A stretch of 48,475 nt of DNA from positions 1 through 48,475 of the forward strand of contig DUFB01000084.1 in NCBI GenBank assembly GCA_011192005.1, in the 5' to 3' direction. Source of the stretch: Dehalococcoidia bacterium. GTDB lineage: Bacteria > Chloroflexota > Dehalococcoidia > Dehalococcoidales > RBG-16-60-22. This document shows positions 8,897-16,753 of this stretch, piece by piece. A program made the position numbers and the translations under genes. Positions within the stretch are counted from its first letter, which is position 1, and the number at the start of each line of letters is the position of its first letter. Under the pieces are notes generated by a model, which did not search any database, was not told the DNA's origin, and saw nothing but the letters and a program-made list of their open reading frames with translations.

Positions 8897-9745
8897 ATGA
8901 AGCTTACTATCCTTGGTTCGGGTGGCTGCATGGTGATTCCAAAACCGCTATGCGGCTGCCGGGTCTGCCGGGAAGCACGCCGGAAGGGTATCCCATACTC
9001 CCGAGGCGGTCCGGCTGCTTTTTTACATGATGCCAACTTGTTAATAGATTCGCCGGCTGAAATCACCACTCAGCTAAACCGCGAAAACATTCGACATATC
9101 CGGTACCTGATGTTGACACACCTCGATCCCGACCACGTCGAGGGACTGCGGGTTGTGGAACAAATAGTCCTGGACTTCCGAACCTGGTGTTCCTATCCTG
9201 AAAAACGAATAACGCTTCTGCTCCCCGAGCAACTCGAAACGCCTCTACACGAAATCTCCACCCAGTACGGGCCGGCTATAGTACATTATACAGAAAGCGG
9301 CTTTATCGAATTGGTAGCATTTAAGGAACGGGCATGTGCTGGCGATGTCAATATCACTGCCATACCCGTAGAACGCAATCGAAAGAAAGCCTTCATCTAT
9401 GTCTATGAAAAAGACGGGAAAAAGCTAGTCTACGCACCGTGCGATATCAAACCTTTCCCGGAAGAACGTCGTGAGGTGAAAGATGCAGACGTACTTGTTA
9501 TTCAGCCGGGTATTTTCGAAACCGATCTGCGGCACGGCTTCTGTTATCCAGCGGACCATATTTCCCGGAGAACACTTTATACCTTTGAGGAAACGTTGGC
9601 GCTTGCGTCTCGTATTCGTGCGAAACAGACGGTATTTGTACATCTCGAGGAGTACTGGCACCGAAGTTATGATAACTACTTGCAACTCGAACAAGAGCAC
9701 GATGATATTCATTTTGCGTATGATGGGATGAAAGTGTGTCTGTAA
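8897..9745 (+). CDS. MBL-fold metallo-hydrolase, PhnP-like
   Basis: This 282-residue metallo-beta-lactamase fold protein has the catalytic motif THLDPDHVEG (HXDXDH, two-metal site) at about residues 74-83 and later metal-ligand candidates in PADHI and HLEEYWH. Near the N-terminus, LCGCRVCREARRKG is a Cys cluster like the structural zinc site of PhnP-type phosphodiesterases. PhnP relatives hydrolyse cyclic phosphodiesters or similar small molecules. It starts 2 nt after the asparagine synthase stop and has no separate good ribosome site, so translational coupling is likely. It closes the plus-strand cassette. The substrate is unknown. Confidence 0.82.
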   Translation: MKLTILGSGGCMVIPKPLCGCRVCREARRKGIPYSRGGPAAFLHDANLLIDSPAEITTQLNRENIRHIRYLMLTHLDPDHVEGLRVVEQIVLDFRTWCSYPEKRITLLLPEQLETPLHEISTQYGPAIVHYTESGFIELVAFKERACAGDVNITAIPVERNRKKAFIYVYEKDGKKLVYAPCDIKPFPEERREVKDADVLVIQPGIFETDLRHGFCYPADHISRRTLYTFEETLALASRIRAKQTVFVHLEEYWHRSYDNYLQLEQEHDDIHFAYDGMKVCL

Positions 9746-9820
9746 ACAGGAGTATTGGTGTAGTTCAACAAGTTAATTTTAAAAGTAGGCAGAGTTATCA
9801 TACGTGGAAGAGGGTAATAG

Positions 9821-9873
9821 TTAAGCAGTTTGTTAAGCAAAATTGGGGCTAAAATCGCATATTTTGTTAAGCA
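9821..9873. repeat. Three TTAAGCA repeats beside tRNA-Lys
   Basis: TTAAGCA occurs at 9821-9827, 9833-9839 and 9867-9873. The last two are embedded in TTGTTAAGCAAA, and the segment is bounded by GCAGTTTG and CAAACTGC in inverted orientation. The repeats lie about 70-120 nt from the tRNA 3' end, on the side where an integrated element would be. This is the position of integrase or excisionase arm sites, but it could also be an operator. Confidence 0.4.
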
Positions 9874-9939
9874 AACTGCCGAGTATACTGACTAAACTGA
9901 AAGGAGTACTGAAAAAATGGGTCTAATTAGCCTTAAAAA

Positions 9940-10015
9940 TGGTGAGCCGCGGAGGACTCGAACCTCCAACCGGCTGATTAAGAGTCAGCTGCTCTGCCAG
10001 TTGAGCTAGCGGCCC
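9940..10015 (-). tRNA. tRNA-Lys(CTT)
   Basis: The reverse complement folds as a standard 76-nt tRNA. The acceptor GGGCCGC pairs with GCGGCTC (one G-T), followed by A73 and an encoded CCA. The D-arm is GCTC/GAGC. The anticodon stem CTGA/TCAG encloses CTCTTAA with anticodon CTT. The T-arm GGAGG/CCTCC encloses TTCGAGT. The 3' half is duplicated at 2142-2188. No other tRNA or rRNA gene was found in the window. Confidence 0.96.
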
Positions 10016-10163
10016 GAAGACATCTGAGTTTCATTTTATCATCAATAAACTCATTATCGCAAGCTGGGTCGAGCCTGCTCGGGAACAGGGAAGATAAAAA
10101 ATAAACTTTCCCGCGAAATGCGGAGGAGTCATTTCTATCATATTCTATCCGGTTGAATGACGT

Positions 10164-10382
10164 TTAGTTTTGAGAATTCTTGGCAAGCCTGACGCCGTGA
10201 ATAGGGGCCAGGACGCTGCCGTCGGTTGTCATAATATCTTTATTGACTACAGTCTGCAGCTCCTGATGTAATTCCCTGAATCTTTTCATATCTTCATCAT
10301 GGATCCTGAAAGGCTGCGTTTCTATGCTGGCATCATTGGCTTGTTTATCTTTTTTTAATTTGCGTATCCAGAGTATTAGCAT
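10164..10382 (-). CDS. Small conserved-looking hypothetical protein (72 aa)
   Basis: I do not recognise this protein. It begins MLILWIRKLKKDKQ, a short hydrophobic then basic start, followed by a charged, probably helical region (HDEDMKRFRELHQELQTVV). The case for a real gene is a good ribosome site, GAGGAG about 6 nt before the ATG, and a clean ORF on the same strand as the signalling cluster. It lies between tRNA-Lys and a hairpin that separates it from the receiver protein gene. No catalytic motif or membrane helix of full length is visible. Confidence 0.55.
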   Translation of the reverse strand: MLILWIRKLKKDKQANDASIETQPFRIHDEDMKRFRELHQELQTVVNKDIMTTDGSVLAPIHGVRLAKNSQN

Positions 10383-10550
10383 GTCTATCTCCTCTTTTTA
10401 GTCTTACTAATCTTACTTTTTACACTTTAAGCTTATCTTTTCTCGGGGGAATAAGGCATAAAAAACAGATAAAAAGCTGTAAATATTGTGTAAATCTTAC
10501 GAGTGAAATTTTAGCAGGCAAATTAATATTAAGATGATAAAAATGATTGG

Positions 10551-10574
10551 GGACTTAGTGTTAACACTAAGTCC
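10551..10574. terminator. Rho-independent terminator hairpin
   Basis: GGACTTAGTG and CACTAAGTCC form a perfect 10-bp stem around TTAA. On the plus strand it is followed by TCTTTTATTATT. On the minus strand it lies 54 nt after the stop of the receiver gene at 10628 and is followed less directly by CCAATCATTTTT. It probably ends the signalling-cluster transcript. Confidence 0.7.
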
Positions 10575-10627
10575 TCTTTTATTATTGGGTTATTGCCAAG
10601 CCGGGGAACAGCCTGCAAATAATGGTT

Positions 10628-11044
10628 TTACGGTGTTCCGGTATAAATATTGGTCAGGGGATTGGCGGCGGCATTGTTTCGCTTGATAGTCTCTTCTATG
10701 CGCGTATTTAGTGTGTCCGTTCCGAACGGCTCGGTGAGATAGCTATCGGAACTCAGGTTAAGTCCCCTCACCATGCCGTTTTCCGTACCCCATTTTGTTA
10801 ACATCATAATGGGTAATTTTGTCCATTGCCGGAGCCGCAGACATACCTCGATGCCGTCGAGGGTCGGCATCATGATATCAAGGATAATGAATTCCGGTTT
10901 CTCGGTATCTATTTTATCCCTGAGCGGGATGCCGGTATCCTTGGTGCACACTATCTCATACTTGCCACCGTTAAGTTCTTGCTCCAGGAAGTTCTTCAGC
11001 TCCGAATCGTTGCTGATGGCAAGGATTTTTCTCTTCGTCGGCAT
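10628..11044 (-). CDS. Stand-alone receiver-domain protein with altered active site
   Basis: This 138-residue protein is a single CheY/OmpR-type receiver without an output domain. The phosphorylatable Asp is present (FIILDIMMP, about D56) and the switch Thr is present (MMLTKW). Two conserved features are changed: the N-terminal acidic pair is SND, and the invariant Lys of the YLTKPFG motif is Glu (YLTEPFG, about residue 105). Loss of that Lys usually impairs phosphorylation or its signalling, so this may be a phosphorylation-independent or decoy receiver. It has AAGGAG about 8 nt before its ATG. It lies downstream of the OmpR regulator but is separated from it by a terminator and 240 nt, so it has its own promoter. 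Confidence 0.85.
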   Translation of the reverse strand: MPTKRKILAISNDSELKNFLEQELNGGKYEIVCTKDTGIPLRDKIDTEKPEFIILDIMMPTLDGIEVCLRLRQWTKLPIMMLTKWGTENGMVRGLNLSSDSYLTEPFGTDTLNTRIEETIKRNNAAANPLTNIYTGTP

Positions 11045-11171
11045 TGCTGTCTCCTTAGCGTTTTTCCTCCGTTACGGTACTAGACTATCATCTGAATGGT
11101 AAACAGGGCATAAACGGAGGATAAAATAAGATAAATATCTCATTAAAGATTTGGCGTGTTTCTGGAAACGA

Positions 11172-11185
11172 TTAACACGTGTTAA
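11172..11185. promoter_or_regulatory. Perfect 14-bp palindrome, candidate operator
   Basis: TTAACACGTGTTAA is a perfect palindrome located 128 nt upstream of the receiver gene start (11044, minus strand) and downstream of the OmpR gene terminator. Its position in a short intergenic region upstream of a signalling gene suggests a dimeric transcription factor site. The binding protein is unknown. Confidence 0.4.
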
Positions 11186-11231
11186 AGAGTATAAAAACGT
11201 GCTGGTATTGGGCAATCGGGATTATAAGAAA

Positions 11232-11256
11232 CGGGGGAGTTGAAATTACTCCCCCG
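11232..11256 (-). terminator. Terminator after OmpR-type regulator gene
   Basis: CGGGGGAGT and ACTCCCCCG form a 9-bp GC-rich stem with a 7-nt loop, 29 nt past the regulator stop codon at 11285. In the minus direction it is followed by TTTCTTATAA. On the plus strand it is followed by CTGTTTTTT, so it could work both ways. Confidence 0.75.
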
Positions 11257-11284
11257 CTGTTTTTTGCGGATGTATTTAATATCG

Positions 11285-11977
11285 TTATGACGTGGCCAGA
11301 TGGTAGCCGACGCCTGGGATGGTATGGATGTATCTCGGGTTCTTGGGATCCGGTTCGAGTTTCCTGCGCAATCTCCCCACGAATACCCTCAGATACTCTT
11401 TCTCCGAAGAGTACTCATTGCCCCAGACACTGTGCAGAAGCATACTGTGGGTAAGGACTTTATCCGAGTTAACCGCCAGTTGCTGTAAGAGCGCGTATTC
11501 GGTGGGGGTGAGGGTTATCTCTTTGCCCTTTACGGTAACCCGCCTCTTGGCGAAATTGATTTCGAGGCCATCGCAGGTAAAAGACGACTGTGCCGGAGCT
11601 ACGCTGGCGTCGCCGCGATGGCGGAAGGCCGTGTTGATTCTGGCCATCAACTCAGCGATACCGAATGGCTTCGTCAGGTAATCGTCGGCGCCCAGTTCGA
11701 GGCACTTGACTTTATCATTCTCGTCGCCGCGGGCGCTGAGGATAATAATGGGTATGTCCGACCATTCCCGGATATGCCGGCATACCTGGACACCGTCCAC
11801 TTTGGGCATCATGATATCCAGGATTATCAGGTCGATGTATTCTTTCTGTACGGTTTCGAGGGCTTCCTCGCCATCGGTAGCGGTTAATACCTCATAGCCT
11901 CTGGCTTTAAGATTGGTGCTGAGCAATCGCAATATGGCTGTGTCATCATCGACAACCAGTATTCTTTTTTTGTCCAT
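11285..11977 (-). CDS. OmpR/PhoB-family response regulator
   Basis: This 230-residue two-domain regulator has a receiver at about 1-120 with the full active site: DDD at 10-12, phospho-acceptor D54 in IILDIMMP, and ADDYLTKPFG with the conserved Lys. A winged-helix DNA-binding domain follows at about 130-230 (LTPTEYALLQQLAVN, LRVFVGRLRRKLEPDPKNPRYIHTIPGVGYHL). It is closest in style to KdpE/PhoB. It lies 11 nt downstream of the receiver-GAF-kinase gene with a GGGGG ribosome site, so the two are probably co-transcribed and a cognate pair. Target genes are not known; the archaellum operon and the kinase cluster itself are candidates. Confidence 0.93.
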   Translation of the reverse strand: MDKKRILVVDDDTAILRLLSTNLKARGYEVLTATDGEEALETVQKEYIDLIILDIMMPKVDGVQVCRHIREWSDIPIIILSARGDENDKVKCLELGADDYLTKPFGIAELMARINTAFRHRGDASVAPAQSSFTCDGLEINFAKRRVTVKGKEITLTPTEYALLQQLAVNSDKVLTHSMLLHSVWGNEYSSEKEYLRVFVGRLRRKLEPDPKNPRYIHTIPGVGYHLATS

Positions 11978-11988
11978 ATCTTACCCCC

Positions 11989-13608
11989 TTAGTTCAACGG
12001 TAGACTGAAGGTGAATCTGGCACCCTGGTCCGGCTGGCTTTCCACCCAGATTTTTCCTCCGTGTGCCTCGATAATACCGCGGCAGATAGCCAGACCGAGT
12101 CCCGTTCCTTTCCGGCGTCCGGCTTTGCTACCGTTCCCCTGGAAAAATCGTTCGAATATCTTCTCGTGAATCTCTGGCGGGATGCCACTCCCCTGGTCGG
12201 TAACGCTGACGATTATATCCTTATCGTTACTTTCGGCTTCAATACGGATATTGGTATTATCATCGGAAAATTTTACGGCGTTTTCGACAAGGTTGGTCAG
12301 CACCTGGCCGATACGTATGTCGTCAATGTTGACCGACGGCAGGTCGTCAGGTATATTCACCTGAAGCTGGTGCTTCACGGTCAGGTTATCCAGTCTGTCC
12401 TGAATCGTTTCAATTACCTCACTCAGTTTACACAGTTTTCTTTTCACTTCCAGCGCTTCGGCTTCGAGGCGTGACATCATCAGCAAATCGTCCACCAGTC
12501 GCGTAAGGGTGTCGGCGTCTTTGTCTATCGATTGCAGGAAGTATTGACGGGTCGATTCATCGAAAATAACATCGGACTGGAGCAGGCTGTTGGCCGAGCC
12601 CTTGATGACTGCCAGCGGCGTGCGTAACTCGTGCGATACGTTGGCCAGGAATTCGGTACGCATGTTGTCCAGTTCCTGCAGCGCCTTGGCGCTTGAAGCT
12701 GCCTCGTACAGCTGGGCGTTCCTGACGGCGATGGTGATCTCCCTGCCGATTCCGGTAAGTAACTCGATATTATTATCGGTCATCTCATGGTTGGTATCCG
12801 AGGTAACCACTCCCATTACACCGATGCTTTCGCCCAGGATGGAGAGCGGAATACCGCCGAACGACTGTCTGGTTTTCTTCTTCAGGGGTTCCAGGTTTTT
12901 ATCGGTCAAGTTCGTAAAATCATCGATGATAATCGGTTTTGCCTGCCTGAATATCCTCCAGATAATACCGCTGTCCTTCTGGATTTCCTTTGCCATCTGC
13001 GCCGACTGTCTAGGGGATAATCCGTGGGTGCCCTTTAGTACTAGGCGGTCATTTTCGTACAGGTAGATAAAGCTTGCCTTGATGCCGGTATAATATGCTA
13101 CCTTCTCCAGCGAAGAATCAACGATTTGCTGCAGGTCGAGTGATTCCGATACCGCCTGTGACACGCTGAGCAGGGTATTGGTAATTCTGTTCCGCTGTTC
13201 GAGCTCCTCCATGAGACTGCGGTTCTCCAGTACCAGCCGCTGTTTTTCCAGTCCCCGGTTAATGACTGATAGCAGCGTCTCCGTGTCCAGGGGCTTTTCC
13301 AAATATGCAAATGCACCGCGGTTCAGCGATTGTACGGCGTTTTGCACCGAGGAATGACCCGTGAGCATTATGGCGACTATATCCGGGTGAATATCCAGGC
13401 ATCTGGAAAGGAGTTCGGTGCCATCAGCATCGGGCAGGCTTATATCCAGGATGGCGGCGTTATAAAAACGCTCTTTTAAACGGCAAGTTCCCTCGTTTGC
13501 CGAGGGAGCCGTGTCCACTTCGTAGTTCTTGTTTTCTAGGATGCGTTTGATGATTTTCAGGAAATCGAGGTCATCATCAACGACCAGGATACTCTCTTTA
13601 CCTTTCAT
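11989..13608 (-). CDS. Receiver-GAF-histidine kinase hybrid
   Basis: This 539-residue soluble protein has three modules. An N-terminal receiver (about 1-120, VVDDD and AAILDISLPDADG) is followed by a coiled linker and a GAF domain (about 150-305). A transmitter follows, with HisKA (SHELRTPLAVIKGS, H-box) and HATPase_c (NLVENAVKFS, DQGSGIPPE, KGTGLGLAICRGI). There is no membrane segment, so input comes through the N-terminal receiver, probably phosphorylated by the upstream membrane kinase, and the GAF ligand. It starts 3 nt after the tandem-receiver gene and ends 11 nt before the OmpR gene. The layout suggests a multistep phosphorelay. Confidence 0.92.
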   Translation of the reverse strand: MKGKESILVVDDDLDFLKIIKRILENKNYEVDTAPSANEGTCRLKERFYNAAILDISLPDADGTELLSRCLDIHPDIVAIMLTGHSSVQNAVQSLNRGAFAYLEKPLDTETLLSVINRGLEKQRLVLENRSLMEELEQRNRITNTLLSVSQAVSESLDLQQIVDSSLEKVAYYTGIKASFIYLYENDRLVLKGTHGLSPRQSAQMAKEIQKDSGIIWRIFRQAKPIIIDDFTNLTDKNLEPLKKKTRQSFGGIPLSILGESIGVMGVVTSDTNHEMTDNNIELLTGIGREITIAVRNAQLYEAASSAKALQELDNMRTEFLANVSHELRTPLAVIKGSANSLLQSDVIFDESTRQYFLQSIDKDADTLTRLVDDLLMMSRLEAEALEVKRKLCKLSEVIETIQDRLDNLTVKHQLQVNIPDDLPSVNIDDIRIGQVLTNLVENAVKFSDDNTNIRIEAESNDKDIIVSVTDQGSGIPPEIHEKIFERFFQGNGSKAGRRKGTGLGLAICRGIIEAHGGKIWVESQPDQGARFTFSLPLN

Positions 13609-13611
13609 TGT

Positions 13612-14355
13612 TTACACCGTTTTTTTTCGTTTATGGCTGATGCGTCTCACCAGGTCAGCGGCTCGGGAAGGGTCGAACGGTTTGTACAGGCAGGTAATTG
13701 CCGATGCTTCTTGCGCCTTATCGAGAGCGTCCTTAACCTCATTGCGAAAACCGGTCATCATTACCGTGATAATACCGGGATTTATCTCCTTCAATCGCAG
13801 GAAAGTCTCCAGCCCGTCGATATTGGGCAGCTTCACATCGACGAAGGCCATCTTGCAGGCTCTCTCTCTGGCTATACTCACCGCTTCTTCGCCGCTGTTG
13901 GCCGTGAGTACGTGGTGTCCTTCCAATCTTAAGACCCTGGTCAGCGTCTCACAGATATCGGTGTCATCATCCACGATAAGAATCGGCTCTTCGGTAGCCG
14001 CCTCCTTAATCATGTCTATCAACTGGTCGATTCTTATCGGCTTATTGATTACCTTCCGGGCGCCTTCTTTTTTCGCTATTTCAATCAACTCCTCTTCCGA
14101 GTAAGCTGTCATCAGGATTACCGAGGCTTCGGGGTCCATTTCCTTTATCTTCCGGAACGCTTCCACGCCGTTCATCTCCGGCATGACGATATCCATTAGC
14201 GTAACGTCGAAGGCATGTTCCTTATACCTGTTTACGGCCGTGGCACCATTGCCCGCGGTTTCAACATGAAAACCCCGCCGCTTGAGAATCAGCGAAAATG
14301 TTTCCAGTAAATCCTCATTATCATCAACAACGAGAATAGCCAGTTGGTCGGTCAT
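13612..14355 (-). CDS. Tandem double-receiver protein
   Basis: This 247-residue protein consists of two receiver domains and nothing else. REC1 (about 1-120) has VVDDNED, phospho-acceptor D55 in VTLMDIVMP, and VINKPIR with the conserved Lys. REC2 (about 127-240) has IVDDDTD, MAFVDVKLP and CLYKPFD. Both active sites look complete. With no output domain it is likely a phosphate shuttle or adaptor between kinases. It lies between a membrane kinase (1-nt gap) and a receiver-containing kinase (3-nt gap), all on the minus strand, which fits a relay intermediate. The last residues (SHKRKKTV) are basic. Confidence 0.9.
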   Translation of the reverse strand: MTDQLAILVVDDNEDLLETFSLILKRRGFHVETAGNGATAVNRYKEHAFDVTLMDIVMPEMNGVEAFRKIKEMDPEASVILMTAYSEEELIEIAKKEGARKVINKPIRIDQLIDMIKEAATEEPILIVDDDTDICETLTRVLRLEGHHVLTANSGEEAVSIARERACKMAFVDVKLPNIDGLETFLRLKEINPGIITVMMTGFRNEVKDALDKAQEASAITCLYKPFDPSRAADLVRRISHKRKKTV

Positions 14356-14356
14356 A

Positions 14357-15862
14357 TTACGTTTCCCTCCTGATTACTAGCGGTAAATCTATACTGAAAG
14401 TGGTGCCTTTGCCCACCTTGCTGACGACGGCGATTTTGCCGCCGTTCTGTTCAACGAGCCTTTTGCTTATCGCCAGTCCCAGGCCGATTCCCTTCGGCTT
14501 GGTGGTGAAAAGAGGCTCGAATATCTTGTCGATGTTTTCTTCCGCTATGCCGCAGCCGGTGTCTTTAAAAGATACCCGCGCGAAAGAGTCCTCGGCCACG
14601 GTCTCTATATCCAGCTGCCCCTTTCCGTTCATCGACTGGCAGGCATTGGTGACGATGTTGGTAAAGACCCGGCCGATCTGCTCGGGGTCGACATTAACCT
14701 TGTACGAATTACCGTTTAGTTTCGACTTGATATTTATCTTCTCCGGCACAGTAACGTAAGACAGGCTTTCCTTGACCAGGGTATTAAGGTCGGTGCGGTG
14801 CAGTGACGGCGGTTTTATCCGGGTGAAGTCCATCAGGTCGGTAACTATTTTATTGGCGGCATCAATCTGCTTGTCCAGTACTTCGAGGGTGTTCAGGGCT
14901 TCTTCGTCCCCCTTTTCGCTCAGAGACATATTGAGGAGGTAGGCGCAGTTCCTGATTACGTTCAGGGGATTGCGAAGTTCGTGCCCGACGCCCGATGCCA
15001 GTTCTCCCACCGCGGCCAGCCTTTCGGAACGGATAAGCTTCTCCTGTACATCTTCCAGATCTTTGGTACGGTCTTCGACATCCGTCTCAAGCTGCTGGTA
15101 ATAATTGCGGAGAGATATTTCCAGTTCCATCTGCCGCAGGGCGCCGCCGATTCTTTCGGCTAATGTCTTGGTGAGGTGATTCCGCTTTTTTAAGTAGGGG
15201 TTATCGCGTATTGAGTAAATTTCTATAAACCCGGGTTCTTCATCGCCAACCACCAGGTTCTCCGTTATCTTGCTGGAAGTTTTCTGGAAATCGGGGCTGG
15301 TATATTCCTGATTGCGGAAAATTATACGCACGCTGGTCTCGTCCGAGTACTGCATGGCTTGCGGCACGAAATTGACTACCTTATCGATGAATTCTTCTAT
15401 ACTGACGTTTTCCCTGGTGGCATTACCGATATCATAAAGGCATTTCATTTCTTTCATTCTCAAACGGTGTTCTAGTTCGCTTTTCTGCAACATGGCCACC
15501 ACGGCACCTACCGCACTGAGGATTATCACGAACGCCGTCGGTTTGAAGAGGGCATTCGGATATGCGTCATACAGAATGGCGTTGGGCAGAAGAATAAACA
15601 TCGCTGCGAAGGCGGTCAGTATCGAAGGTATAACACCGAAAACATAGGCAACGTATACCACCGGAGCGAAAAATATCAGACCCAGGAAATCAATACCGGC
15701 GAAATCATGGAAATTACCGAGGGATATTTCCAGTGATGCCAAACCGAGCGCTCCTCCGATTGTCGGTAGATAATAAAACAAGGAGCAAACCGCCATCATG
15801 GCAACTATATACCAGGTGTGTTTATTGGACCAGAGGTATTTTTTCTTAGTTTTGGTACTCAT
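14357..15862 (-). CDS. Membrane sensor histidine kinase
   Basis: This 501-residue kinase has an N-terminal membrane region of about four hydrophobic segments (roughly residues 14-130, including FHDFAGIDFLGLIFFAPVVYVAYVFG), similar in layout to DUF4118/MASE-like sensors. A linker resembling a GAF-like domain and a coiled coil follow. The transmitter has GVGHELRNPLNVIRN (H-box), NIVTNACQSM (N-box), DTGCGI and GIGLGLAISKRL. It heads a tight minus-strand unit with the tandem receiver, hybrid kinase and OmpR regulator. The ribosome site is GGGAGG before the ATG. A structured palindromic element lies 42-123 nt upstream of the start. The signal is unknown. Confidence 0.9.
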   Translation of the reverse strand: MSTKTKKKYLWSNKHTWYIVAMMAVCSLFYYLPTIGGALGLASLEISLGNFHDFAGIDFLGLIFFAPVVYVAYVFGVIPSILTAFAAMFILLPNAILYDAYPNALFKPTAFVIILSAVGAVVAMLQKSELEHRLRMKEMKCLYDIGNATRENVSIEEFIDKVVNFVPQAMQYSDETSVRIIFRNQEYTSPDFQKTSSKITENLVVGDEEPGFIEIYSIRDNPYLKKRNHLTKTLAERIGGALRQMELEISLRNYYQQLETDVEDRTKDLEDVQEKLIRSERLAAVGELASGVGHELRNPLNVIRNCAYLLNMSLSEKGDEEALNTLEVLDKQIDAANKIVTDLMDFTRIKPPSLHRTDLNTLVKESLSYVTVPEKINIKSKLNGNSYKVNVDPEQIGRVFTNIVTNACQSMNGKGQLDIETVAEDSFARVSFKDTGCGIAEENIDKIFEPLFTTKPKGIGLGLAISKRLVEQNGGKIAVVSKVGKGTTFSIDLPLVIRRET

Positions 15863-15903
15863 TCCTAGCCTCCCTGATTTACCGGGATGCCTGCGTCTTC
15901 AAA

Positions 15904-15985
15904 CCATAGTGCATTACAAACAGCCGACTTGCCGGGTTTCGACGACCGCCTGTGTCCAGTCTCAGGCTACTACTCCGCACTATGG
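15904..15985. ncRNA. Candidate structured RNA element between archaellum operon and kinase operon
   Basis: An outer 9-bp stem CCATAGTGC/GCACTATGG encloses about 64 nt. Inside are further pairing segments, including GCCTG/CAGGC with a 10-nt loop. On the minus strand it would lie in the leader of the membrane kinase gene, ending about 40 nt before its start codon. I compared it by eye with c-di-GMP, cobalamin and fluoride riboswitch cores and saw no match. It could be a leader element, a processing site at the end of the archaellum transcript, or a DNA-level repeat. Confidence 0.4.
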
Positions 15986-16071
15986 CAGGCAACCATGATA
16001 ACCCTCTTTTTTATCGGGGTATTCACCCACTCAAAATATACTGATATTTCAATATTCATTTCTATCGTTTT

Positions 16072-16704
16072 TTAGCCCTGCTGTCTTTCCCGGATTATTC
16101 CTTTTATCTCTTCCAGCTCATCAAGTAATTCCTGCGCCGAAACCTCCGGCAGCGAACTGATGAGGTTGGCAAGCGGATTTACCTCCTCTTCCTGTTCACT
16201 GAAGAGACTGCTGAAGTCGTCCTTGATATTTTTGGGTGCTTCTTCTGATTTCCCTTTATTGCTTTCCTCACTCCCGTCTTTTTCCTTTAGTTCATTAGCA
16301 GATTTGTTCACAGCCTTATCATCAGTTTTATCAACCACTTTAACTGCATCATTGTTACTCACTTCTACCACGTTAATATCCCGTTCTTCACCTTTTTCAT
16401 CCGTGTCCATCAAAGTGTTGAGTTCTGCTTCGGTATCCAGGTCCATTAATTCGTCTCCGGGTTCAACGGTCAGCTCGATTAACGGTCCGTGCGGACCCGG
16501 TACTTCATCTTCGTCTTCCTCAGGGATTCTTGAGCCGTCGGTAAGTCCTTTCAGCTGTTTTTCGGCGTCCTTCAGTTTTTTGGTCTTGTTGCTTATTTTT
16601 TCTTCCATATCGGCCACTTCGGTTGCCGTGACCGTATCTTCTTTTATGTTTGCTTCTTCTGTTTTTTCGTCGATTTTTCCTATTTTAAAGCTTTTAAATC
16701 GCAT
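16072..16704 (-). CDS. Acidic ArlC/D/E-like archaellum-associated protein
   Basis: This 210-residue, highly charged protein has an N-terminal helical or coiled part (about 30-55, EEKISNKTKKLKDAEKQLKGL), a long low-complexity acidic middle, and a C-terminal short segment VNPLANLISSLPEVSAQELLDELEEI. The VNxLANLIS string also occurs in the ArlD/E protein at 19365-20327 (VNLLANLISWISIAKKEIG), which argues for a shared origin. In archaea, ArlC/D/E form the cytoplasmic switch complex linking the motor to chemotaxis. It is the last gene of the operon, 49 nt after arlI, with AAGGAGG before its ATG. The assignment rests on one short motif plus location. Confidence 0.6.
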   Translation of the reverse strand: MRFKSFKIGKIDEKTEEANIKEDTVTATEVADMEEKISNKTKKLKDAEKQLKGLTDGSRIPEEDEDEVPGPHGPLIELTVEPGDELMDLDTEAELNTLMDTDEKGEERDINVVEVSNNDAVKVVDKTDDKAVNKSANELKEKDGSEESNKGKSEEAPKNIKDDFSSLFSEQEEEVNPLANLISSLPEVSAQELLDELEEIKGIIRERQQG

Positions 16705-16753
16705 TAGAGGCCTCCTTGTCAGCAGGTTACCGGTCTGCTATTTCTCCTTATCT

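Noticed and set aside
7887-8897. Long minus-strand ORF (336 aa) opposite asparagine synthase
   Set aside because: Shadow of a strongly supported gene; no motif of its own.
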